Counted from the stretch's first letter, positions 25,147 through 34,518 are shown. The stretch is 64,000 nt of DNA from Robiginitalea aurantiaca (GCF_030380815.1 NZ_JAUDUY010000001.1:62001-126000), one strand, 5' to 3'. The notes: generated by a model from the letters alone, not told the origin. Translations and numbers: made by a program.

Positions 25147-27296
25147 AACAAGTTATTCAGAACTTCAAGACGGGGAAACTATATCTCGACGAGGTGCCAC
25201 CTCCATCTATTTCGGAGGGTATGGTGCTCGTCGCCAATGAGTTCTCGCTAATTAGCGCCGGCACGGAACGAAGCACTGTCAAGGTGGCCAAGGCCAACCT
25301 GGTAGGTAAGGCGAGGCAGCGTCCCGATCTTGTGGCCCAGGTACTTCAGAATGTCAAGAAGGAAGGGCTCAGGGCGACCTACGAAAAAGTCAGGACCAAG
25401 CTGGATGCCTTAAAGCCGCTCGGATATAGTACCGCCGGAATAGTTCTGGCTTCTAATGACACCAATGGAGCCTTTAAACCAGGAGACCGCGTTGCATGTG
25501 CCGGCGCAGACTATGCCTCACATGCAGAAGTGGTTGCCATCCCTCAGAACCTTGTGGCTAAAATTCCGGATGAGGTACCCTTTGAAGCGGCTGCGTTTAC
25601 AACTCTGGGAGCCATTGCATTGCAGGGAGTAAGGCAGGCCAACCCGAGATTGGGTGAAAACATATGCGTAATTGGCCTGGGACTTCTCGGACAATTAACT
25701 TCCCAGTTGCTGAAGGCAAATGGATGCAATGTTTTTGGGATTGATCTCTCAGATAATTTGGTGACGCTAGCAAAGCAACTGGGCGCCTCCGAAGCAGCTG
25801 TCCGGAATGCCCCAAACCTAATGGCAGCCATTTCGAACTTTACGAACGGACACGGATTTGACAGTGTTATCATTACTGCAGCAGCACCTACTAATGACCC
25901 TATTGAACTGGCGGCAGAAATAGCGGCCAAAAAAGGTAAAGTAGTAATGGTAGGGGCGGTAAAGATGAACGTACCTCGTGATCCTCACTTCTACCGAAAG
26001 GAATTGGATCTTAAAATGTCCTGTTCCTATGGCCCCGGGCGTTATGATGTCAATTACGAGGAGCGGGGGATGGATTATCCTTATGCCTATGTGAGATGGA
26101 CTGAACAGCGGAATATGGAGGCCTTTCTGGGACTGCTTGCAAAAAAGGCGCTGAACCTCGATCCACTTGTCACTCATGTATTTGATATTTCTGAGGCTTT
26201 GAAGGCCTATGATATTGTACTTGGAAATACCAAAGAACCCCATATTGGAATCTTGTTAAAATACCCTGGGCTTGATGGTGAAAAAGCATCAAGGATTTCG
26301 ATTAACAGCACCAATGCAGTGGCAGGGAAGTCCTCTATCGGTTTTATCGGAGCGGGCAGTTTTGCCCAGAGCTATCTTATACCGAATATTGATGCCAAAA
26401 AGTATAATCTGGACACAGTTGTGACTACAAAGGGCATAACAGCTAAAAACGCAGCGGACAAATTCGGATTCTCATTTGCCTCTACAAGCGCTGCCGATGT
26501 GCTGGATGCAGAAAGGATCAATACGGTATTCATAGCCACACCACATAGTAGTCATGCAAAGTATGCCATTGAAGGACTTCATCGGAACAAGCATGTTTTT
26601 GTGGAAAAGCCCCTCGCAATGAATACAGAGGAACTCGATTTAGTCCGCGAGGCGTATCAGCATTCCGACGCTATCCTCATGGTTGGGTTTAACAGGCGAT
26701 TCTCGACGCTTGCCACGGAGATCCGAAAGGAATTTGAGGGGCTAAATGAGCCGTTGGTTGTAAATATCAGGGTAAACGCGGGATTTATTCCGAAGGAGCA
26801 TTGGACGCAAATCAAAGAAGTAGGAGGAGGAAGGATCATAGGCGAGATGTGCCATTTTGTGGATTTGATCCAGTTTTTCACGAATTCACGACCGGTTCAG
26901 GTCTATGCATCCAGTATCGATACAAGTAATGCAGAAATGCAGTCAGATGATAATATATCAGTTATTCTGAAGTACGAGAACGGGTCTGTTGGGAATCTCA
27001 TCTATCTGGCAAATGGAGATAAATCGATCCCGAAAGAACATATCGAGATTTATGGTGGAGGTGTTACTGCTGTTATCAACGACTTTAGAAGCGGGTCACT
27101 TCACAGGAACAACCGAAAGATTAAATTGAAATTATCGGGCAAGGGCCACAGACAGGAGGTAGCAGCATTTCTAAAGGCACTCGAGACCGGAGATGTTTCG
27201 CCCATCCCGTTTGAATCGATCTATGATACAACCCTTACGACATTTAAAATCCAGGACAGTCTGGCCACCGGGCTTCCTCAAAGAATAATCGACTAG
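25143..27296 (+). CDS. Bi-domain oxidoreductase: zinc-type dehydrogenase fused to Gfo/Idh/MocA
   Basis: 717 residues in two parts. Residues 1-375 are a medium-chain dehydrogenase with LISAGTERSTVKVAK near the start and the Rossmann motif VIGLGLLGQLTSQLL (about 177-191). Residues 390-717 are a Gfo/Idh/MocA enzyme with SIGFIGAGSFAQSYL at its start and the sugar-binding signature VFVEKPLAMN. The zinc-ligand Cys of classic alcohol dehydrogenases is not evident. Such fusions are found in exopolysaccharide loci and probably oxidise or invert a nucleotide-sugar, with the product passed between domains; the substrate is unknown. ATGA overlap with rfbC implies coupled translation. Confidence 0.88.
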   Translation: MKQVIQNFKTGKLYLDEVPPPSISEGMVLVANEFSLISAGTERSTVKVAKANLVGKARQRPDLVAQVLQNVKKEGLRATYEKVRTKLDALKPLGYSTAGIVLASNDTNGAFKPGDRVACAGADYASHAEVVAIPQNLVAKIPDEVPFEAAAFTTLGAIALQGVRQANPRLGENICVIGLGLLGQLTSQLLKANGCNVFGIDLSDNLVTLAKQLGASEAAVRNAPNLMAAISNFTNGHGFDSVIITAAAPTNDPIELAAEIAAKKGKVVMVGAVKMNVPRDPHFYRKELDLKMSCSYGPGRYDVNYEERGMDYPYAYVRWTEQRNMEAFLGLLAKKALNLDPLVTHVFDISEALKAYDIVLGNTKEPHIGILLKYPGLDGEKASRISINSTNAVAGKSSIGFIGAGSFAQSYLIPNIDAKKYNLDTVVTTKGITAKNAADKFGFSFASTSAADVLDAERINTVFIATPHSSHAKYAIEGLHRNKHVFVEKPLAMNTEELDLVREAYQHSDAILMVGFNRRFSTLATEIRKEFEGLNEPLVVNIRVNAGFIPKEHWTQIKEVGGGRIIGEMCHFVDLIQFFTNSRPVQVYASSIDTSNAEMQSDDNISVILKYENGSVGNLIYLANGDKSIPKEHIEIYGGGVTAVINDFRSGSLHRNNRKIKLKLSGKGHRQEVAAFLKALETGDVSPIPFESIYDTTLTTFKIQDSLATGLPQRIID

Positions 27297-27318
27297 TGGC
27301 AGGACAGAGAACGGATTA

Positions 27319-28116
27319 ATGACAACAGGCAGTCATAAAAAGCGAGTACTGGTAACGGGGGCCAGCGGACAATTGGGGAAGAGCCTAAGGGACCTCGAGG
27401 GTGATTTCCCGGAATTGGAATTTGAATTCCTGAACCGGACAGAGCTTGATATTACCCGTAAAGATGTCGTGGAAGAATCGTTTTTCAAATATAATCCGGA
27501 CTATTGCATCAATTGTGCGGCCTTTACGCAGGTAGATCTGGCAGAAAAAAACCCCGAAGGGGCATATGCTGTAAATGTTAAGGGTGTTCAGCATCTGGTG
27601 GACGCCTGTAAGAAATCCGATACGACCCTGATCCATATATCCACAGACTACGTTTTCGACGGACTGAAACCCGGAGGATATACTCCTTCAGACGTTCCGA
27701 ATCCGATTAACGAATATGGAAGAACAAAACTCCAGGGCGAGCAAGAGATAACAGACGTCCTACAGAGGTACTTTATCATTCGGACATCCTGGCTCTATTC
27801 CCGGAAATATGGGCCAAACTTTTACCTGACGGTTCGCGATAAGGCCCGAAAGAGCGAAAATCTGAACATCATTGATTCTCAAAGGGGATGCCCGACGGAT
27901 GCCACAAATCTTTCCCGTCATATCCTGGAACTGATCACTTCCGGAAGCACGTCTTACGGGATTTCCCACTTCACTGATGCCACTCCCATGACCTGGTTTG
28001 AGTTTGCGGGTTGGATTCTGGAGCAAGAAGGATTAGCGCCTTATGAGAAGCTTCAGAAGGCTGAGAATTATCGTACTTTTGCGGTCAGACCGACAAACAG
28101 CATACTGCTTCACTAG
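27319..28116 (+). CDS. rfbD: dTDP-4-dehydrorhamnose reductase, C-terminally shortened
   Basis: 265 residues of an SDR-type sugar reductase. Visible are GASGQLGKSL (14-23), the CAAFTQVDLAEKNP segment, STDYVFDG and the catalytic YGRTKLQGE (YxxxK). The protein runs normally to VRPTNSILLH and then stops at TAG, 14 bases before wecB. In RmlD the block RPxNSxL is normally followed by about 20-30 further residues (typically S-K-x, then a P-x-W motif) before the end; these are missing here, and no other frame holds them. The catalytic core is intact, so activity cannot be excluded. I read the end as a deletion joint, in line with the wecC remnant downstream. Confidence 0.85.
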   Translation: MTTGSHKKRVLVTGASGQLGKSLRDLEGDFPELEFEFLNRTELDITRKDVVEESFFKYNPDYCINCAAFTQVDLAEKNPEGAYAVNVKGVQHLVDACKKSDTTLIHISTDYVFDGLKPGGYTPSDVPNPINEYGRTKLQGEQEITDVLQRYFIIRTSWLYSRKYGPNFYLTVRDKARKSENLNIIDSQRGCPTDATNLSRHILELITSGSTSYGISHFTDATPMTWFEFAGWILEQEGLAPYEKLQKAENYRTFAVRPTNSILLH

Positions 28117-28129
28117 CCAACAGCAGCAT

Positions 28130-29275
28130 ATGGCCATAAAAAATCTGATCATTTTTGGGACCCGTCCGGAAGCTATTAAAATGGCACCCCTTGTCCACGA
28201 ATTCAGGAAAAACCCCGATATTTTCAAAACCCGGGTGTGCGTAACCGCTCAGCACAGGGAAATGTTGGACCAGGTCCTGGATTTTTTTGACATCAGCCCT
28301 GATTATGACCTGGACCTGATGAAACCCAATCAGACATTGCACGGCCTGACCGCAGCCATAATAACAGAGCTGGAGCCTGTCCTTTCCGATTTTCAACCGG
28401 ATTATGTTTATGTTCATGGGGATACAACAACGACCATGGCTTCTTCCATTGCGGCTTTCTATTCCGGGGCAAAAATCTGCCATGTAGAAGCAGGCCTGAG
28501 GACCTTTAATAAGCACGCGCCATTCCCGGAGGAAATCAACAGGAGTGTAGCAGGTGTTATTGCTGATATCCATTGTGCACCGACGCAAACCTCCTGCGAC
28601 AATCTCCTTCGTGAGAACAAGCCTGCCGAAAGCATTGTGATTACCGGAAACACAGTGATAGATGCCCTGCAGTTCAGTCAGTTAAAAGTCAATTCGGAGG
28701 GATTCACCGATGATGAGATCGAAGCCCTTAAAGAACGTTTGGATCTGGACAGGCGAATACTTCTGGTAACCGGCCATAGAAGGGAAAATCACGGAGAGGG
28801 TTTTATTTCGATTTGCAAGGCTCTCCGCGGATTGGCAGAAAAGTACCCGGACCTTCAAATCGTATACCCGGTCCATTTAAACCCAAAAGTCAAAGGGCCG
28901 GTCTATGAACTCCTGGGAGGCATCGAAAACATCCATTTGATCCCCCCCTTGGCCTATCCAGCCTTTATTTGGCTTATGTCCAGAAGCCATATAGTCCTAA
29001 CTGATAGCGGCGGGGTGCAGGAAGAAGCTCCAAGCCTGGGCAAACCTGTACTGGTAATGCGCGAAACCACTGAAAGACCCGAGGCCGTAAAGGCCGGGAC
29101 GGTACTATTGGTGGGAACGGATGCCGATTTGATTGTGACAGAAACAACTAAATTACTAGAGGACGATACGCTATACGAATCTATGGGTCACCGCCATAAC
29201 CCATATGGAGACGGAAAAGCATGTGAACGGATCCTAGGACATATCTTAAAAGACCACGCGGATGAAATCACCTGA
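28130..29275 (+). CDS. wecB: UDP-N-acetylglucosamine 2-epimerase (non-hydrolysing)
   Basis: 381 residues starting at the ATG at 28130 (MAIKNLIIFGTRPEAIKMAP); a longer frame upstream runs into rfbD in another frame. Motifs: GTRPEAIK, YVHGDTTTTMA, CHVEAGLRT and LTDSGGVQEEAPSLGKPVLVMR, all standard for WecB. It converts UDP-GlcNAc into UDP-ManNAc. The usual next enzyme, the UDP-ManNAc dehydrogenase WecC, survives only as a 26-codon remnant directly behind it. UDP-ManNAc might therefore be used as such, or the gene may be a leftover. Confidence 0.95.
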   Translation: MAIKNLIIFGTRPEAIKMAPLVHEFRKNPDIFKTRVCVTAQHREMLDQVLDFFDISPDYDLDLMKPNQTLHGLTAAIITELEPVLSDFQPDYVYVHGDTTTTMASSIAAFYSGAKICHVEAGLRTFNKHAPFPEEINRSVAGVIADIHCAPTQTSCDNLLRENKPAESIVITGNTVIDALQFSQLKVNSEGFTDDEIEALKERLDLDRRILLVTGHRRENHGEGFISICKALRGLAEKYPDLQIVYPVHLNPKVKGPVYELLGGIENIHLIPPLAYPAFIWLMSRSHIVLTDSGGVQEEAPSLGKPVLVMRETTERPEAVKAGTVLLVGTDADLIVTETTKLLEDDTLYESMGHRHNPYGDGKACERILGHILKDHADEIT

Positions 29276-29342
29276 GGTTGTCATGATGGGGCTGGGTTAT
29301 ATCGGCCTTCCCACTGCTGAATTGGATCATCGCGCATTCTGA
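29262..29342 (+). pseudogene. wecC: Remnant of wecC (UDP-N-acetyl-D-mannosamine dehydrogenase), 5' end only
   Basis: An open frame of 26 codons begins at ATG 29262, inside the end of wecB: MKSPEVVMMGLGYIGLPTA, then seven unrelated residues and TGA. GLGYIGLPTA is the Rossmann signature at the N-terminus of WecC-type nucleotide-sugar dehydrogenases, and the 14-base overlap with wecB is the normal wecB-wecC arrangement. Everything after about codon 19 of the dehydrogenase is lost. The stop overlaps the ATG of the flippase gene. Together with the shortened rfbD, this marks a rearranged junction. Such a short match could be chance, but identity of motif, position, strand and overlap all fit. Confidence 0.75.
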
Positions 29343-30664
29343 TGTTTAAAAGAGGAATTGATAACCTGAAGAAGTACGGTAGTGCAAACCCACTTTCAAA
29401 GAATATTTTGCTTTATTCCTTTGGAAGCCTGGGTTCACGGGCCATAAACTTCGCCATTTATCCAATTCTCACTTTCTATTTGTTAAAGGAGGATTTAGGT
29501 TTTTATGACGTTGTCGTTAACACCATATTTCTTGTGATTCCTTTAGCAACCCTCCAATATGCCGATGGCATCTACCGCGTCATCCTTCCCCTGGATGATG
29601 AAGTCAGGAAAAAAGGAATTATCGCCGGAGGGTTTAATTTTATTACCATGAGCTCTCTGGTAATATTGGCGATCCTGGTAGCTGCGATTTCATGGATTTT
29701 CCCGCTCCGATTTGGGGGACTTATATTCTTGATGGCATTTTTTTTCGGGATTAACCAATCCACAAAGCAAATCGTCCGCGGGTTGAAAAAGAACGTTCAA
29801 TACGTAGCAGGAGATATTCTATACAGTCTTGTATTTATCCTTATTCTGGCGCTTACCCTGATCGTTCTGAAATTAGGTTTGAAGGGTGTTTTTATCGCTT
29901 TTATTGTCGCAAACCTCCTTTCTTTTACATATTTGATTTTCTCGTCGGGGATGAGAAGGTATCTCGATTTTAAGCAAATGCCTCAGGTTGTTGAACTTAA
30001 GCCGATATTGAACTATTCTACCCCTTTGATACCCAACACCCTGAGCTGGTGGCTCGTGGGTTCAGCCAACACTTATATCATCATTGCCATACTCGGTTTA
30101 GAGTTCAACGGAATCTATGCTGTCGCCTATAAAATATCTTCTGTGATTTACTTGTTGAACCGCGTATTTAATTTGGCCTGGCAAGACCAATTGATCGCCA
30201 GTGATCAGGAGGAAAGCCTCTATAATTCAAAAATATTCAATCGTCTTACCCTTACATTGCTGACGCTGGCTATCGTTCTGACGATTGTGATGAAACCCCT
30301 TTTGCACCTGGTAGTAGAGGAAACCTATTTCATCGTTTGGAAATATGTTCCCTTCTTAATCCTGGCGGCAGTTTTGTCCAGTATTTCGGCATATTTTGGG
30401 GCATTCTATCTGAAATGGCAGACGACAAGGAAGATTTTCATCTCCACCCTGATTGGGGCATTTATTGCCATTATTTGTTCAATAGTGCTCACTAAAAACT
30501 TTGGTTTAATTGGCACCTCAACATCCATGGCGATAGGGTTTGGAACAGTATTCTTGTATCGTTATCTGGACACAAAAGCAAGGTTGAAATTGCATTTAAG
30601 CATTTACATTCCTTTCTTGTTATTATTATTTGTTTTTGCAATCATACTTTCTTACTACATATGA
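29342..30664 (+). CDS. Wzx-type polysaccharide flippase
   Basis: 440 residues, almost entirely hydrophobic, with about 12-14 membrane helices and short charged loops. The opening NPLSKNILLYSFGSLGSRAINFAIYPILTFYLLK is the start of polysaccharide-synthesis (MOP/PST) exporters, which flip undecaprenyl-linked repeat units across the inner membrane. The start codon overlaps the stop of the wecC remnant (TGATG), and the stop overlaps the pyruvyl transferase gene by 4 bases. Confidence 0.88.
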   Translation: MFKRGIDNLKKYGSANPLSKNILLYSFGSLGSRAINFAIYPILTFYLLKEDLGFYDVVVNTIFLVIPLATLQYADGIYRVILPLDDEVRKKGIIAGGFNFITMSSLVILAILVAAISWIFPLRFGGLIFLMAFFFGINQSTKQIVRGLKKNVQYVAGDILYSLVFILILALTLIVLKLGLKGVFIAFIVANLLSFTYLIFSSGMRRYLDFKQMPQVVELKPILNYSTPLIPNTLSWWLVGSANTYIIIAILGLEFNGIYAVAYKISSVIYLLNRVFNLAWQDQLIASDQEESLYNSKIFNRLTLTLLTLAIVLTIVMKPLLHLVVEETYFIVWKYVPFLILAAVLSSISAYFGAFYLKWQTTRKIFISTLIGAFIAIICSIVLTKNFGLIGTSTSMAIGFGTVFLYRYLDTKARLKLHLSIYIPFLLLLFVFAIILSYYI

Positions 30665-31656
30665 AATACGGTCTGTTTACTTACAAAACTTCCCGATTTA
30701 ATAAAATTAATATCGGAGATTACATACAAAGCATTGCTGCACGGCAATTTCTTCCTCAGGTGGATGTGCTCATAGAAAGGGACGAGCTCAATTTGTACAA
30801 GGGAGACCCCTTGAAAATAATTATGAATGGCTGGTTTACACATCGTCCTAAAAATTGGCCGCCTTCTAATAGCATCGTGCCCCTTTTCGTATCCTTCCAT
30901 TTGAATAAGACAGTTGCGGAGCAAATGCTCAATAACAAGGCAATTGTTTCGTATTTCATAGCTCACCAACCGATAGGTTGCCGAGACTATGACAGCATGA
31001 AACGAATGAAAGAGGTCGGGATTGATGCATTTTACAGCGGATGCCTTACAACAACTTTGAATTACGATGGCCGGCTATTTGCAAATCCTCCAGAGAAAAG
31101 CGACAAAATTCTTCTGGTAGATGTGCTGTTTAAGGACGACGCAGTGCTTCGTGCAAAACGCAATAAGTTACTTTTTGTCAAAGACGTCCTAACAGGGAAA
31201 TTCAAGAAAAGTTCTCCGGTCCAGGAGTATTTAAACACCTTGGGTGCCGAGGACAATACGCACCAGATTGAGCATTTAACGTGTTATTACGACGCAAAAA
31301 CTTCAGAGTCTCAGAGGTTCGCCCATGCAGAGAACATACTCCGAAAATTGGCCGGGGCAAAACTTGTCATAACCTCGCGAATCCATATTGCATTACCGTG
31401 TTTGGCCCTGGGGACACCGGTGCTTTTTGCTTTTGGAGGCAAACTATCAAACCTTCAGGAGTTCAGGCGATTGGATGGTGTCATCAACCATATGAACGTG
31501 CTTGTGGATGAAGAGTTCGATGATACTGCTCCACACTTAAAGGGAATTAATTTCTACAGAATAAATGAGATTGATCTGGACAGGCCTCCCAAGAATCCAG
31601 AAACCCACCTAAAAATCCGTGAATCACTTGTAGAGCGATGTAATATGTTTATTTAA
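30661..31656 (+). CDS. Polysaccharide pyruvyl transferase family protein
   Basis: 331 residues. The C-terminal block KLVITSRIHIALPCLALGTPVLFAF is the conserved core of the PS_pyruv_trans (CsaB/WcaK) family, and the N-terminal NIGDYIQSIAARQFLP agrees. These enzymes form pyruvate ketals on sugar residues from phosphoenolpyruvate, adding negative charge to the polymer. ATGA overlap with the flippase gene supports co-translation. The acceptor sugar is unknown. Confidence 0.85.
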   Translation: MKYGLFTYKTSRFNKINIGDYIQSIAARQFLPQVDVLIERDELNLYKGDPLKIIMNGWFTHRPKNWPPSNSIVPLFVSFHLNKTVAEQMLNNKAIVSYFIAHQPIGCRDYDSMKRMKEVGIDAFYSGCLTTTLNYDGRLFANPPEKSDKILLVDVLFKDDAVLRAKRNKLLFVKDVLTGKFKKSSPVQEYLNTLGAEDNTHQIEHLTCYYDAKTSESQRFAHAENILRKLAGAKLVITSRIHIALPCLALGTPVLFAFGGKLSNLQEFRRLDGVINHMNVLVDEEFDDTAPHLKGINFYRINEIDLDRPPKNPETHLKIRESLVERCNMFI

Positions 31657-31666
31657 AACACGCGTA

Positions 31667-32938
31667 ATGCTCAAGCTGAGGTATAATAATTATTTAAGCA
31701 GCCTTCTGATTTTCATGGGGTACCTCAGCATTTTTAATAAACCGATTTCTGGCATCCTCAAAACAAGCGCAATAGGCTATATAGATGAGGTCATTTTAGT
31801 TATTGGCGTAATTCTGATTTCCTTAATAATGCTGCTCTCAAAAAAGATTCATGTAATCTTTCTTTTAGTAGCAGGTTTCTTTATCTATTCGGTTGTAATT
31901 AGCCTTAGTTTTGGATTGAACAGGGATTGGATTGATATTCTTATCCAAAGTCTGGTAAACCTGAAATTTTTTCTGCTAACCCTTACTTTTTTAATGGTTT
32001 TCAGGGATCGTATTGAGGTAATTGAACGGTTTTTCAGGAATGTCCTGCTGCTGGCAATCATAGGGCTGGTTCTCAATGTTATTTTTGGCAGCAATTTTAA
32101 CCTCCTTTTTGATATGCCCGTGTACAATCGCCCCTCTGTGGCTTTGCGTTACGGGGGTTTCCTGAATCCAAATCATTTGGCTTTTCTGATGGCATTGTAT
32201 ATAGGGACGCTGTTGAGTAAAGCCAGGACATCTGGTTCATTCATCTCAGCAAAACAATGGGGATTGGTCGTTGGCAGCCTTTTTGTCATAGCTCTTACAG
32301 ATTCCAGGACGGCAATTATCGGGGTGTTTATTTTTTTCGCGGCATTTTATTGGGAATTCATCCTTAAAAATGTCAAAATTTTCATGTCATTTCTATTCTT
32401 GATTGCATTTTCAGTGGTGATGCTATTGTTGTTCTCAGACATCCTGGAAATTACACTGATAAACCTTCAGGGAAGTTTTTCTCTGGACAGCTATTACATT
32501 CGTGGTATTATGATCAATATGGCAGTCCAGATTTCTTATTTTTATTTTCCAATAGGTACAGGGGCCGCTTCATTTGGCTCTCTATTATCAGATGGGAGCA
32601 AAGTATATGAAGATTTTGGAGTTGCCGACAGGCTCTTCTTCATTGAAAAAAGAGGCATATATGACAGTAGCGTTGCATCTGTTCTGGGAGAGTACGGGAT
32701 TATTGGAATTGTCCTTTATGGGCTGATGTTTTATTATCTGTACAGGTACTTGAAGACTTTGTTCCCTGCCCGGCAGCAAACGATGACCAAGGCACTTTTT
32801 GTCGCCTTTTTTTTCTATTCTGTAACGAATCCTACCCTGACCAATAACATTTATATTTTAATCAGCATCCCCGTATTTGTAATATTTAGTGTTTCTCAGA
32901 ATAAAAAAACCATAACTTCTCCACAGGGATTGCTATAG
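31667..32938 (+). CDS. O-antigen polymerase-like membrane protein (Wzy candidate)
   Basis: 423 residues with about ten to twelve helices and a larger extracytoplasmic loop (about 260-330). A short conserved region, RYGGFLNPNHLAFLMALYIG (about 162-181), and ALTDSRTAIIG fit the Wzy/WaaL superfamily, where G-x-x-x-N-x-x-A/G-x-x-L and a following S-R-x-x-x/T-x pattern recur. It would polymerise repeat units at the periplasmic face. Base composition looks AT-richer than in neighbouring housekeeping genes, as is common for variable surface loci. A second protein of this superfamily is encoded at 35441. Confidence 0.78.
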   Translation: MLKLRYNNYLSSLLIFMGYLSIFNKPISGILKTSAIGYIDEVILVIGVILISLIMLLSKKIHVIFLLVAGFFIYSVVISLSFGLNRDWIDILIQSLVNLKFFLLTLTFLMVFRDRIEVIERFFRNVLLLAIIGLVLNVIFGSNFNLLFDMPVYNRPSVALRYGGFLNPNHLAFLMALYIGTLLSKARTSGSFISAKQWGLVVGSLFVIALTDSRTAIIGVFIFFAAFYWEFILKNVKIFMSFLFLIAFSVVMLLLFSDILEITLINLQGSFSLDSYYIRGIMINMAVQISYFYFPIGTGAASFGSLLSDGSKVYEDFGVADRLFFIEKRGIYDSSVASVLGEYGIIGIVLYGLMFYYLYRYLKTLFPARQQTMTKALFVAFFFYSVTNPTLTNNIYILISIPVFVIFSVSQNKKTITSPQGLL

Positions 32939-32962
32939 AGAAATACCTAAACCCATCAGTCA

Positions 32963-34000
32963 ATGAGGATACTTCTTTTATCCAACATGTATCCAAGCAA
33001 AGAAAAACCCTATGCAGGTATCTTTGTAAAAAACCAATTCGAAGAGATTGGAAACCAAATGCGGAAGGATGAGCAGGTTGATATTTTCTATATGCCCAGG
33101 AGGTTCACGGGAAAGTTGGGTACAATTCTAAAATACATACGGGCATTCTTTCTTTTTATCCCCTTTATCTTCAGAAAGTACGATCTTATTCATCTGCATT
33201 TTTTTTACCCCCTGATCTATTTGGTTTGGATTTATAAGAAGATTCATCCCAACGCCACGGCTGTGGTCACCTTTCACGGAAAGGACATTACGGTGGCGGT
33301 TACTGAAAAGAACAAAAAGCATTTAAAGAAACTCGCGGAATCAGTCGATTTCGCAATACCCGTAGGGAAAACTCTCGCCTCAATGGTTCAGGCTAAATTA
33401 CATCTTGAAACAGGCATGGTCCTTCCGGTAGGTGTGGATGACAGAATATTCAGACCCGAAGAAAATGTAGAAAAATGTTACGATTTTGTATGGATAGGAT
33501 CCTTTATACACCGAAAAGGTATTGATCTCTTGATTCAGGCAATTCGACAATTGGACAGGGATGATGTTACGTTCTGTTTTTGTGGTTCGGGAGAATATAT
33601 TGAAGAGCTTCAGGATTTGGCGAAGTCCTATCCCATATCAATAAAACAGAATCTAACCCAGCCTGAAATAAGCAGATTGCTAAACCAGGCCCGTTTCTTT
33701 GTTCTAATGTCCAGAAATGAAGGCTTTCCAACGGCTACTATTGAAGCAATGTATTGTGGCATCCCGGTCCTGACATCTGACATACCTCAGTTTTTAGAAC
33801 AGGTAAACCCAGGTGTTAATGGATATACAACCCCACTGGGCGATGTGGCAGCTGTTGCAGAGAAATTAGGGGCTCTAAAAGATCTTTCCGACTCCGAATA
33901 CAGCAAATTGTCAAAAGGAGCACTGAAATCTTTTCGGGAACTCTCTTTACAGAATGTTTGTTCGCAACTCCTCAATGCCTATAGAAAATTAGCCAAATGA
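32963..34000 (+). CDS. Glycosyltransferase family 4
   Basis: 345 residues, GT-B fold. The N-terminal ILLLSNMYPSKEKPYAGIFVKNQFEE and the C-terminal SRNEGFPTATIEAMYCGIPVL, with the E-x7-E retaining motif, are diagnostic of GT4. WIGSFIHRKGIDLLIQAI is the usual nucleotide-sugar half opening. It adds a sugar to the growing lipid-linked unit in the cytoplasm; donor and linkage cannot be read. Overlaps the next gene by 4 bases. Confidence 0.92.
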   Translation: MRILLLSNMYPSKEKPYAGIFVKNQFEEIGNQMRKDEQVDIFYMPRRFTGKLGTILKYIRAFFLFIPFIFRKYDLIHLHFFYPLIYLVWIYKKIHPNATAVVTFHGKDITVAVTEKNKKHLKKLAESVDFAIPVGKTLASMVQAKLHLETGMVLPVGVDDRIFRPEENVEKCYDFVWIGSFIHRKGIDLLIQAIRQLDRDDVTFCFCGSGEYIEELQDLAKSYPISIKQNLTQPEISRLLNQARFFVLMSRNEGFPTATIEAMYCGIPVLTSDIPQFLEQVNPGVNGYTTPLGDVAAVAEKLGALKDLSDSEYSKLSKGALKSFRELSLQNVCSQLLNAYRKLAK

Positions 34001-34518
34001 AGCGAATTTTATATGCCGTCTACCTCATTTTATTCAGGCACACCCCTGAAGATTATCGTCCTTATGCTTTGTTCTTTCCCAGGGTTCGAAGTTTTCTGGT
34101 ACGTTCATATTTACGATCCTGCGGGAAAAGGCCCCGTGTAAAAAGCGGGGCTGAAATAGCTCCTAATTCCTCGATGGGAGATTATTCTGAACTGGGCACG
34201 CGCTGCATGGTACAATCCAACGTTAGTATTGGTTCTAACGTTATTATGGGCCCTGATGTGAAAATTTATTCCCGAAATCACAAATTTGATCGTCTGGATA
34301 TACCCATTCAAGAGCAGGGCAAGGATTATTTCCATACCTATATTGGGAATGATGTCTGGATAGGTGCCAACGTGGTAATTACAGCGGGATGTCGTATTGG
34401 CAATCACGCCGTTCTGGCAGCAGGAGCCGTTGTAACGGGGGACATTCCTGAATATGCAGTAGCCGGGGGAGTTCCTGCTAAAGTATTGAAGTACAGAAAG
34501 GAACCTGCAGCAGATTAG
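33997..34518 (+). CDS. Left-handed beta-helix acyltransferase (CatB/WcaF-like)
   Basis: 173 residues. After about 45 basic and hydrophobic residues, hexapeptide repeats start (IAPNSSMGDYSELGTRCMVQ and onward), with HKFDRLD and IGNDVWIGANVVITAGCRIG, the typical xenobiotic/serine acetyltransferase core and active His region. It probably O-acetylates a sugar of the repeat unit from acetyl-CoA. Co-translated with the GT4 gene (ATGA). Confidence 0.88.
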   Translation: MKRILYAVYLILFRHTPEDYRPYALFFPRVRSFLVRSYLRSCGKRPRVKSGAEIAPNSSMGDYSELGTRCMVQSNVSIGSNVIMGPDVKIYSRNHKFDRLDIPIQEQGKDYFHTYIGNDVWIGANVVITAGCRIGNHAVLAAGAVVTGDIPEYAVAGGVPAKVLKYRKEPAAD

